Assembly: GCA_958405355.1 (NCBI GenBank)
Contig: CATYEA010000116.1
Coordinates: 1-6,284, forward strand
Direction of reading: 5' to 3'
DNA: 6,284 nucleotides
Source: an uncultured Lachnospiraceae bacterium
GTDB lineage: Bacteria > Bacillota > Clostridia > Lachnospirales > Lachnospiraceae
In this document: piece after piece, positions 1 to 5,205 of the stretch
Position numbering within the stretch: the stretch's first letter is position 1
How the letters are laid out: the number at the start of each line of letters is the position of its first letter
Notes under the pieces: model-generated
Told to the model about the DNA's origin: nothing
The model's input: only the letters and a program-made list of their open reading frames with translations
Database searches by the model: none
Translations under genes and position numbers: made by a program

Positions 1-580
1 CGTGGAGACCGTGGCGTTTGTCATCGACCGTAACAGCAGTAAAGTCATTGAGCTGAACACGGACGGAAATAGTTTCTATAATTATCAGACCTCTCTGTTG
101 ATTAAGAAGCAGTCAGAGGATGGTTCGGCCCTGGAAGGTGCGGAATTCGCATTGAAAGGTATGTATGTTGATGAATCGGGAAAGACGGTTAAAGGCACCT
201 TGAATCTTGTAACAGACAGTCAGGGACAGATAGAATTGAAGGGTGTGCTCATCAGCGGCGAGAATTATGTGCTGACAGAGACGGCGGCACCGGAAGGTTA
301 TGAGAAACTGACAGCTTCTCTGCAATTTAAAGTGCTGGATGACGGAACGATATCTGTTACGGAAAATGCTTCCGGCTATAAACTGATAATGTCAGACTTC
401 TTTGATAATCAAATCGTGGTGATAAATCAGAAAAAGGTTCCTGTGAAGGAAACCGGCGGCAATGGTCCGAAGACAGGCGATGAAGGCCATATCGCTTTCG
501 GGTTTGTGATGATGTTCTTATCAGGAATGTGTCTGGCTGGCGTTACAGCCTACGGCAAAAAGAAAAAACGAAGCAAATAA
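1..580 (+). CDS. LPXTG-type surface protein or pilin, C-terminal part (5' end outside window)
   Basis: This is the last 192 or so codons of a cell-wall-anchored surface protein; the frame is open from base 2 and the true start lies upstream. Residues 1-30 of the visible part read like the last strand of a preceding domain. Residues 32-144 form a CnaB/SpaA-type domain: by family pattern, the lysine of LIKKQ (K35), the glutamate in YVLTETAAPEGY (E93) and N142 in VINQKK would form the intramolecular isopeptide bond. A sorting signal follows: GPKTGD (155-160), a hydrophobic helix (about 163-184) and the basic tail KKKKRSK. Sortase would cut between T and G and attach the protein to peptidoglycan or to a pilus. 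The usual leucine of LPXTG is a glycine here, so it may need a particular sortase. No sortase gene is in the window. Whether it is a pilin or a monomeric adhesin cannot be told from this fragment. Confidence 0.9.
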   Translation, partial: VETVAFVIDRNSSKVIELNTDGNSFYNYQTSLLIKKQSEDGSALEGAEFALKGMYVDESGKTVKGTLNLVTDSQGQIELKGVLISGENYVLTETAAPEGYEKLTASLQFKVLDDGTISVTENASGYKLIMSDFFDNQIVVINQKKVPVKETGGNGPKTGDEGHIAFGFVMMFLSGMCLAGVTAYGKKKKRSK

Positions 581-594
581 CCCATAAACTGCCG

Positions 595-627
595 ACGCCC
601 GCAGGGATTGTATCCTGCGGGCGTTTG
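595..627 (+). terminator. GC-rich hairpin after the surface protein gene, probably a leaky terminator
   Basis: The arms acgcccgcagg (595-605) and cctgcgggcgt (614-624) pair perfectly over 11 bp with an 8-base loop, 14 bases after the stop codon. The U-tail is short (TTT then GCAT), so termination may be incomplete. The next gene starts only 25 bases after the stem. Confidence 0.7.
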
Positions 628-649
628 CATATGACAGGGGAAATAAATC

Positions 650-2266
650 ATGAAAGAGCAAATATTGAGATGGTGGTATCGAAGGCGTTGGTTCCTATTA
701 ATTATTTTGATAATTCTGGCGCTTGAAAAAGGATTTTTAATACAGTCATCTGTGGCAAATATGAACGCCTCCGATATCATTGTGCTGAATGATAAGTGGG
801 AGAAAGAATGGACAGAAGACCATAAAATATTGGAATACCATTATCAGATACCGTCGGATGTGGAGGATTCCTTGAAACTTAGCGTAAAAACCTATGTTTC
901 GGAGTTCAGTATTTATCTGGATAATGAGATTATCTGCAATTATTCTAATAAATTTGGCACAAATGGCGGCGGACAGTATATGGTTCAGCTTCCTGCGGAT
1001 GCCGCAGGAAAAATGTTGATTTTTCGGGTGGAAAAGCAGGATAAAGGAAATGCGAACCTTATAGATAACGCTTATCTGGGCAGCAATGATGCGATTTTGT
1101 TTAAACTGCTTTGTGAGAATTTGTATGCGTTGTTTTTTGGTGTATTTACACTCATAGTCGGTATGGTGATACTGTTCGTTGAATATTACATGGGTAAAAA
1201 GCTGACCGGTGGGACCAACAGGAGTATGTTGTGTTTGAGTATTTTCATTTTTTTGGCTGGTGTGTGGGTTGTGACAGATTCGAATTTATTGTTATTTGTC
1301 ATAAATAAGACTGCAGTTATTTCTTTGGTATCTTTTACATCCTTTATGCTCATGCCAATCTACCTGCTGGAATTTGTTGCCGAAATCTTTGAGAAAAAGA
1401 AAAGTCTGATATTTTTACAACGTTTCTTTTTTACAATGGCAATCCTTTATTTGTTAAATTATCTATTTCCGGTAATTTATGGTTCTTGGCTGTTATTACC
1501 TGTACATGTCGGTTGTGCGGCCGGAATGGGGATTGTTTTGAATATGGGATACAAAAGATTGAAAAAGAGGAAGGACAGAGAAGTACAGGAAGTTTTTCAG
1601 GGCTTTGTTCTGCTGAGTGTTTTTATTGCGGCCGCTTTTGTAGTTTATTATATTAATTCGGTTTCCGGCTATTCAATATTATACTGTATTGGAATTTGCT
1701 TGTTTATTCTCAATCTTTTGTATGTAGCTATTGCAAGACTGTGTGAACAGATAGAGCAGGATGTAAGCGTTACAGCCTATAAAAAGCTTGCCTATATGGA
1801 CACAATGACGGGCTTACTGAACCGGACAGCATTTATAAGAGAACAGGTATCGAAGCCTTTGTCCGCCGGCTCCGGCTATATTGTATTGGATATTAATGGA
1901 CTGAAACAGATTAATGATTGTTACGGTCATCTGGAGGGCGATCATCTGATTATTGATATGGCAAAGCATGTCAAAGGTTTCTTTGGCGAAGGCGGAACAT
2001 GTTTCCGGATGGGCGGGGATGAGTTCCTGGTCATTTTGGAAGACACTACAGAAAAGGATATTGCCGCAGCTGTGGATAGGATGCAGAAACAATTTGAAGA
2101 AGAGAACAAGGCAAGAAAAATTCCATTAAATATTGCCGCAGGATATGCCGTATGGCAGGTGGAAGGCGATACACCGAATCAATTGTTCCGACGGGCAGAT
2201 GCCAATATGTATGAAAATAAGCAGAAAATGAAAATACAGGATTTTAATGAATCGACCCGTGGGTAG
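650..2266 (+). CDS. membrane diguanylate cyclase: extracytoplasmic domain, seven helices, GGDEF
   Basis: This 538-residue protein should make cyclic di-GMP from two GTP at the inner face of the membrane. Helix 1 (about 14-31) is followed by an extracytoplasmic beta-rich domain (about 40-150), then seven predicted helices (about 156-177, 193-209, 222-243, 255-274, 280-298, 317-335, 341-361). This layout is that of 7TM-DISM sensor proteins, in which the outer domain binds an unknown ligand. The GGDEF domain (about 375-530) is complete: DTMTGLLNR (384-392), metal-binding D414 in DINGLKQIND, the active site RMGGDEF (453-459) and ADANMYENK near the end. The product-inhibition RxxD site is absent (GEGG at 446-449). 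There is no EAL domain. ATG at 650 is supported by AGGGG at 636-640, 9 bases upstream. With almost no room for its own promoter, it may be co-transcribed with the surface protein gene. The ligand is unknown. Confidence 0.93.
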   Translation: MKEQILRWWYRRRWFLLIILIILALEKGFLIQSSVANMNASDIIVLNDKWEKEWTEDHKILEYHYQIPSDVEDSLKLSVKTYVSEFSIYLDNEIICNYSNKFGTNGGGQYMVQLPADAAGKMLIFRVEKQDKGNANLIDNAYLGSNDAILFKLLCENLYALFFGVFTLIVGMVILFVEYYMGKKLTGGTNRSMLCLSIFIFLAGVWVVTDSNLLLFVINKTAVISLVSFTSFMLMPIYLLEFVAEIFEKKKSLIFLQRFFFTMAILYLLNYLFPVIYGSWLLLPVHVGCAAGMGIVLNMGYKRLKKRKDREVQEVFQGFVLLSVFIAAAFVVYYINSVSGYSILYCIGICLFILNLLYVAIARLCEQIEQDVSVTAYKKLAYMDTMTGLLNRTAFIREQVSKPLSAGSGYIVLDINGLKQINDCYGHLEGDHLIIDMAKHVKGFFGEGGTCFRMGGDEFLVILEDTTEKDIAAAVDRMQKQFEEENKARKIPLNIAAGYAVWQVEGDTPNQLFRRADANMYENKQKMKIQDFNESTRG

Positions 2267-2284
2267 ATACCTGCGGGTCTTTTT
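2254..2284 (+). terminator. rho-independent terminator overlapping the end of the GGDEF gene
   Basis: The stem gacccg (2254-2259) with cgggtc (2274-2279) continues inward through two G-U and three Watson-Crick pairs to a 4-base loop (2265-2268), followed by TTTTT (2280-2284). The last codons of the GGDEF gene form the left arm and its TAG stop (2264-2266) sits at the loop. Confidence 0.88.
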
Positions 2285-2317
2285 AAACGTCAATATGTGT
2301 ATGAACAAATGCAATAC

Positions 2318-2358
2318 CTAAATAGAAATACCGCCGACCTTTCAAATATGTCGGCGGC
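2318..2358 (-). terminator. terminator of the small minus-strand gene
   Basis: The perfect 8-bp arms ccgccgac (2331-2338) and gtcggcgg (2350-2357) enclose an 11-base loop. Read on the minus strand, the hairpin starts 2 bases after the TAA of the small reading frame at 2360 and is followed by the T-rich TATTTCTATTT. It faces the terminator of the GGDEF gene, as expected between convergent genes. On the plus strand the flank (TTACTGTTTCTGTTT) is also fairly T-rich, so it may work weakly both ways. Confidence 0.7.
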
Positions 2359-2359
2359 A

Positions 2360-2488
2360 TTACTGTTTCTGTTTCCACAAAGGGATATATTTTCCCTCTT
2401 TGACAAGAGAATCAAGATTTTTGTAAAAATATTCTCTTTCCATTTCATACTCTTCTGGTGCTTTACCATCTCTGGATAATTTATTCAA
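2360..2488 (-). CDS. possible small protein of 42 residues, unrecognised
   Basis: A 42-codon frame begins at TTG (2486-2488), with a full AGGAGG on the minus strand (2500-2505) 11 bases upstream, and ends at TAA followed at once by a hairpin terminator. The product is charged and likely helical: it starts LNKLSRDGKAPEEYEMEREY and ends in YIPLWKQKQ, with no signal peptide or membrane segment. I do not recognise the family. The good ribosome site and terminator argue that it is or was a gene, but the same frame continues upstream through a TAG, so it may instead be the tail of a broken longer gene (see the pseudogene entry). The TTG start and somewhat long spacing lower confidence. Confidence 0.4.
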   Translation of the reverse strand: MNKLSRDGKAPEEYEMEREYFYKNLDSLVKEGKYIPLWKQKQ

Positions 2489-2560
2489 GTTCTCTAATTC
2501 CTCCTAAAAATAAAAATCTGAATGATAGCTTTCAAGTATATCTTTCATTCTTAGGGCCAT
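2360..2560 (-). pseudogene. small gene interrupted by an in-frame amber codon
   Basis: From ATG at 2558-2560 the frame reads MALRMKDILESYHSDFYF, meets TAG at 2504-2506, then continues without further stops as EELENLNKLSRDGKAPEEYE and onward to TAA at 2360. The two halves are in the same frame and similar in composition, so one C-to-T change (CAG to TAG) in a gene of about 66 codons would explain them. The frame is open further back to a TAA at 2609-2611, so the original start may be further upstream or lost. The amber codon overlaps an AGGAGG, so an intact two-cistron arrangement with reinitiation is also possible. No family recognised. Only gene structure, not similarity, supports this. Confidence 0.4.
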
Positions 2561-2579
2561 GTAGTTTAGAGCTCCGGCT

Positions 2580-2613
2580 GTCGTTCCCCATAAGTGGGGA
2601 ACGAGGATTTACA
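2580..2613. repeat. solitary hairpin resembling one type I-C CRISPR repeat
   Basis: The arms tcgttcccca (2581-2590) and tggggaacga (2595-2604) are a perfect 10-bp inverted repeat with a 4-base loop. With the flanks it reads GTCG, a C-rich arm, a G-rich arm, then ACGAGGATTTACA, which follows the type I-C CRISPR repeat plan (GTCG...GGGNGCGTGGATTGAAA) over 34 bases with differences in the stem, loop and tail. No second copy lies at repeat-spacer distance on either side and no cas gene is present, so it is not called as an array. It could equally be an orphan repeat, the end of a lost element, or chance. Confidence 0.35.
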
Positions 2614-2698
2614 GCTTAGATATGGGAGTAACCGTCATATGAAGCATCTGCCGTACAGGATGTTCGAACAGGATATTTTTTATAATAATTCCTGTAAA
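2609..2698. other. short AT-rich gap without gene
   Basis: Nothing coding is seen. The stretch holds a 10-bp palindrome tgttcgaaca (2661-2670) and a 6-bp inverted repeat acagga/tcctgt (2668-2673 and 2690-2695). It would be the 3' untranslated end of the ABC operon on the minus strand, but no hairpin with a T-tail is visible, so the operon terminator was not found here. Confidence 0.4.
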
Positions 2699-3487
2699 CT
2701 ATGCTGCAATATCTTTTTTCATATATTTCAGAAAGGCTGCTCCGATACCGATGGCGGCATAAAGAAGACCAAGGGCGAGCAGGTGCATGTCGATGGTGCT
2801 GTCGGATATGATATCGGCCGCTTCAGCGTAGGCAAAAGGCGTGATATATTTTAGAAATTCGGCCTGGCTGCTGATATTTTTAAAAATATTTAAAAAATAA
2901 AGCAGGGCGGCAAGGCCAAGGCCGGCGCCGACACCGCTGCGTCGGATAAAGGCGGAAATGCCGAAGCATATACAGGCAATTTCGATTTGAAGAACTGTAT
3001 AAGCACCATGGAGCAGCAGAAATTCTTTGATGGTCAATTCTTCACCGATGAGAGTAAAGGATAGGGCAGAGACTGCCATGACGAACAAGTTCATGAGGAG
3101 CAACTCAAAAAGAATGGACAGGAGTTTTTGAAGGACAACCGTCCGGCGACGAACCGGGTGGGTCAGAAGAAATTCTGCAGTCCGTTCTTTTTCTTCTTTG
3201 GCGAGGGCGTTGATGCCGAGAAGAGTTGCAAAAAATCCGCCGCCGATGCTCAGAATGTTACCGCATTCAAGGGCATAGAACCCCATGACATCACCGAAGT
3301 TTAAGCGGTCCATTCCAAAGGCCTGGGTGAAGCTGCCCATATTGGCAAACATGTCAGTGATATCGCCCATGCCGGTGTTCATTTCCGGAAACATAATCAT
3401 GCAGATAAGAAGCATGAGGGCAATGGCGAGGGTCCAGATTAAAAATGCTGTACGGTTTTGTTTAATTTCGTGGAGAAAGATTGTCAT
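2699..3487 (-). CDS. ABC-2 type transporter permease
   Basis: This 262-residue membrane protein is the transport channel partner of the ATPase encoded just upstream; together they would form an exporter, with two permeases per two ATPases in this family. About six membrane helices can be seen (14-33, 70-94, 122-147, 154-178, 184-203, 233-254). The cytoplasmic segment KEEKERTAEFLLTHPVRR (97-114) is the conserved ABC-2 motif (normally EExxGTxExLLxxPVxR) expected to contact the ATPase. ATG at 3485-3487 overlaps the TGA stop of the ATPase gene (ATGA), with AAAGGAGG (minus strand, 3498-3505) 10 bases upstream, so translation is likely coupled. The single permease lacks an extracellular binding domain, so the substrate (drug, peptide, lipid or ion) cannot be deduced. 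Confidence 0.9.
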   Translation of the reverse strand: MTIFLHEIKQNRTAFLIWTLAIALMLLICMIMFPEMNTGMGDITDMFANMGSFTQAFGMDRLNFGDVMGFYALECGNILSIGGGFFATLLGINALAKEEKERTAEFLLTHPVRRRTVVLQKLLSILFELLLMNLFVMAVSALSFTLIGEELTIKEFLLLHGAYTVLQIEIACICFGISAFIRRSGVGAGLGLAALLYFLNIFKNISSQAEFLKYITPFAYAEAADIISDSTIDMHLLALGLLYAAIGIGAAFLKYMKKDIAA

Positions 3488-4365
3488 AGGGCATCAGCCT
3501 CCTTTGTGTAATAATGCAGGAATATCTCTTCAAGTTCGGGTTCGGTGACGGTCATATCGGTGATAGGAAGGTTATTCAGTTCGGAAATTAATACTTTGAT
3601 GTTGCCGTCATATAAGAAACTGACGGAGTTTTTTGTGCAGGTGATGTTTTTCATGTTTTCCAGATGAGGCAGTGAAGAAACGCCGTGAAGTGTGATGCGT
3701 CGGGCTTTTGTGTTGGTCAGCTTTTCCACAGAATCACAGGCGATCAGACGGCCCTCACGGATGATGGCGGCATTTTTACAATGATGTTGGATTTCTGCGA
3801 GAACATGGGAAGAAAGAAAAATAGTAGCTCCCTGTTTGTTTCTCTCATGGATTAATTCGAAAAAGGCCTTTTGCATCAGGGGGTCCAGCCCGCTGGTCGG
3901 TTCATCCAGAATATATAAGTCAGGTTTATGCATAAAAGCACAGACAATGGATACCTTTTTTCGGTTTCCGAGGGAAAGCTCTTCTACCTTCTTTTTTGTA
4001 TCCAGTCCGAATCTCTCACACAGACGGCTAGTCTCGGTCTGGCATTTTTTACCGCGGAGTGAAGCTGACATGCGGAGAACTTCATCTACCCGCATTCCAT
4101 GATAAAACATGGCTTCGGAAGGCATATATCCGATATGAGAAAGAATGTCTATGTGGTCACTGACGATGTCCTTGTCAAAAATCCGTGCGTTGCCGGAAGT
4201 CAGTGAGATCAGGCCGAGCAGAGTGCGGATGGTCGTACTTTTTCCTGCGCCGTTAGGACCGATAAAACCGAAAATATCCCCTGATTCGACGGAAAGATTC
4301 ATATCAATGATTCCTCGGGTTTGGCCGTAGGATTTGGTTAGATTCTGTGTTTGAATAATTTTCAT
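3484..4365 (-). CDS. ABC transporter ATP-binding protein
   Basis: The 293-residue ATPase of a two-gene ABC-2 exporter hydrolyses ATP at the inner membrane face. Visible motifs: Walker A GPNGAGKST (36-44), signature LSLGN (130-134, normally LSGGQ), Walker B YILDE (151-155) followed by PTSGLDP, and the switch histidine H187 in SSHVL. The Q-loop glutamine is replaced (GYMPSE, 79-84), as in a subgroup of Gram-positive ABC-2 ATPases. A C-terminal extension (about 220-293), ending with the family's typical PELEEIFLHYY, follows the nucleotide-binding domain. The start ATG (4363-4365) has a strong AAGGAGG-type site (minus strand, 4372-4379) 6 bases upstream, which directly abuts the TAG of the TetR gene. 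Bacitracin-, daunorubicin- and sodium-exporter-like families share this architecture, so no substrate is assigned. Confidence 0.93.
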   Translation of the reverse strand: MKIIQTQNLTKSYGQTRGIIDMNLSVESGDIFGFIGPNGAGKSTTIRTLLGLISLTSGNARIFDKDIVSDHIDILSHIGYMPSEAMFYHGMRVDEVLRMSASLRGKKCQTETSRLCERFGLDTKKKVEELSLGNRKKVSIVCAFMHKPDLYILDEPTSGLDPLMQKAFFELIHERNKQGATIFLSSHVLAEIQHHCKNAAIIREGRLIACDSVEKLTNTKARRITLHGVSSLPHLENMKNITCTKNSVSFLYDGNIKVLISELNNLPITDMTVTEPELEEIFLHYYTKEADAL

Positions 4366-4371
4366 TTTGTG

Positions 4372-4379
4372 CCTCCTTT
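4372..4379 (-). promoter_or_regulatory. strong ribosome binding site of the ATPase gene
   Basis: AAAGGAGG on the minus strand lies 6 bases before the ATG and immediately after the TAG of the TetR gene (4380-4382). This ties the three genes into one transcript. Confidence 0.8.
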
Positions 4380-5060
4380 CTATGGATGGCTATGGCCGTC
4401 GTCCGATGGCTTTGCTGACTTTTCGTGGCGGGAGACGGATGGTTCCGCCGGCTTTTCGCGGCAGTAGGCTATTTGCCATAAGTCCAGAATTTCCAGGAAA
4501 TCCTTTTCCAACTGGTCAAAATCTAAGGTATCTTTCTGTAAGGCTTTCCATAGATAGCCCTCTGTGGTCCAGTACATGGTTTTAATAATCATTTCCAGAT
4601 TGAGGCCGGGACGAAAGTCTTCCGGATTAATTTTCGGCATGAAAATAGTGGCACTGTTTCGGACGATTTCGGTATAACTTTTTTGAATTTCAAGGGAAAT
4701 TTCTGGATCTTTTTCATAAAAAGCTTTTAAAGTAAACCGGGTCAGGTCGGGAAATTTTTTCATAATGTCTAATTTGGCATACATGCCCCGCCGCATCATT
4801 TCAAATAAATCCGTCGGTTCGTAACAGGAATAATCCTCTATGGTTTTTAAAGTCATTTCGGCGGCTTTATCCCATAAAAAGAAATAGAGTTCTTTCTTAT
4901 TGTGAAAATAGTGAAAAAGCAGAGATTTACTGATACCTGCGGCCTGAGCAATTTCACCGACCGGACTTTTTTTATAACTGTTTCTGCTGAATACATGGTA
5001 TCCGGCATTGATGATACGCTGCTGTTTTTCTTCAGGAAGAGAAAAAAATTTATCGTTCAT
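4380..5060 (-). CDS. TetR/AcrR-family transcriptional regulator, probably of the ABC exporter operon
   Basis: This 226-residue protein has the TetR N-terminal DNA-binding domain (about 8-58), with the helix-turn-helix around 33-52 (VGEIAQAAGISKSLLFHYF), the most conserved part of the family. Residues 60-200 are the helical ligand-binding and dimer domain; the ligand is unknown. The last 25 residues are an unusual hydrophilic tail made of two imperfect 11-residue copies (EKPAEPSVSRH, EKSAKPSDDGH) ending GHSHP. ATG at 5058-5060 has GGAGG (minus strand, 5068-5072) 7 bases upstream. It is the first gene of the operon, 14 bases before the ATPase ATG, so it most likely represses its own operon through the dyad at 5074-5090. 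It could also affect the divergent M23 gene. Length is slightly over the usual 190-210 residues because of the tail. Confidence 0.93.
   Translation of the reverse strand: MNDKFFSLPEEKQQRIINAGYHVFSRNSYKKSPVGEIAQAAGISKSLLFHYFHNKKELYFFLWDKAAEMTLKTIEDYSCYEPTDLFEMMRRGMYAKLDIMKKFPDLTRFTLKAFYEKDPEISLEIQKSYTEIVRNSATIFMPKINPEDFRPGLNLEMIIKTMYWTTEGYLWKALQKDTLDFDQLEKDFLEILDLWQIAYCREKPAEPSVSRHEKSAKPSDDGHSHP
4405..4470 (-). repeat. imperfect 33-bp tandem duplication in the TetR 3' end
   Basis: Bases 4405-4433 and 4438-4466 match at 21 of 29 positions with a 33-bp period, corresponding to two 11-residue copies (202-212 and 213-223) in the protein tail. The period is a multiple of three, so the frame is kept. 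Confidence 0.55.
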
Positions 5061-5073
5061 AGGAACACCTCCG

Positions 5074-5090
5074 TTAACCGTTTTGGTTAA
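5074..5090. promoter_or_regulatory. candidate TetR operator dyad
   Basis: TTAACC (5074-5079) and GGTTAA (5085-5090) form a perfect inverted repeat around a 5-base spacer, 13 bases upstream of the regulator's ATG. Length and position suit an autorepressor operator at or just after the transcription start. A degenerate second copy, TTGACCGTTTT (5107-5117), is a direct repeat of TTAACCGTTTT (5074-5084) exactly 33 bp away. Binding is inferred, not shown. Confidence 0.6.
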
Positions 5091-5094
5091 TTAA

Positions 5095-5123
5095 AGTATG
5101 GCATGATTGACCGTTTTTGAGAA
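5095..5123 (-). promoter_or_regulatory. candidate promoter of the tetR-ABC operon
   Basis: On the minus strand, TTCTCA (5118-5123, 4 of 6 to TTGACA) and CATACT (5095-5100, 4 of 6 to TATAAT) are 17 bases apart. The TG at the extended -10 position (TGC before CATACT) strengthens it. The start of transcription would fall near 5088, inside the operator dyad. Box matches are modest, so this is only the best candidate. Confidence 0.4.
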
Positions 5124-5144
5124 GACCTTTAAAAAATAAGTTAT

Positions 5145-5173
5145 TCATCATTATTCTGCTTAACGCATACATT
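5145..5173 (+). promoter_or_regulatory. candidate sporulation (sigma-E or sigma-K type) promoter of the M23 gene
   Basis: CATACATT at 5166-5173 matches the known mother-cell sigma-E -10 consensus CATACAnT, and with the following A also fits the sigma-K pattern CATAnnnTA. TCATCAT (5145-5151), 14 bases upstream, agrees at 5 of 7 positions with the Bacillus subtilis sigma-E -35 form (kmATATT). Transcription would start near 5180, leaving about 25 bases to the ATG at 5206 with its ribosome site between. No good vegetative sigma-A promoter was seen here. Confidence 0.45.
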
Positions 5174-5194
5174 ATGATGAAGTTGTGGCGATGT

Positions 5195-5199
5195 GGAGG
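5195..5199 (+). promoter_or_regulatory. ribosome binding site that sets the M23 start
   Basis: GGAGG lies 6 bases before ATG 5206. The in-frame upstream starts GTG 5185 and ATG 5191 have no comparable site, and they precede or overlap this one. Confidence 0.75.
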
Positions 5200-5205
5200 T
5201 GGAAC

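Noticed and set aside
2..4. GTG at base 2 as a start codon of the surface protein
   Set aside because: The frame is already in the middle of a domain strand and no ribosome site can be seen; the gene clearly continues upstream of the window.
581..649. c-di-GMP riboswitch before the GGDEF gene
   Set aside because: The space is filled by the simple terminator hairpin and is too short for a GEMM-type aptamer; no conserved core was seen.
2297..2479. Plus-strand 60-codon frame
   Set aside because: It runs opposite the small minus-strand frame, spans a terminator hairpin, has no ribosome site, and its phenylalanine-rich product looks like an antisense reading.
2513..2680. CRISPR array
   Set aside because: Only one repeat-like unit exists; positions one repeat plus spacer away on either side show no second copy, and no cas gene is present.
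2681..2686. Perfect TATAAT on the plus strand
   Set aside because: There is no -35 box at a suitable distance, and it would point against the 3' end of the ABC permease gene with no gene to drive; it is most likely chance in AT-rich DNA.
2655..2696. Inverted repeats acagga/tcctgt as terminator of the ABC operon
   Set aside because: The stem is only 6-7 bp with a 16-base or longer loop and is not followed by a T-run on the minus strand.
2540..2700. Right end of an IS200/IS605 element or group II intron domain
   Set aside because: I looked for TnpB C-terminal coding, a domain V hairpin and terminal repeats, and saw none that could be defended.
5185..5193. GTG 5185 or ATG 5191 as start of the M23 peptidase
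   Set aside because: Neither has a ribosome site, the strong GGAGG lies after them, and the predicted transcription start leaves almost no leader for them.
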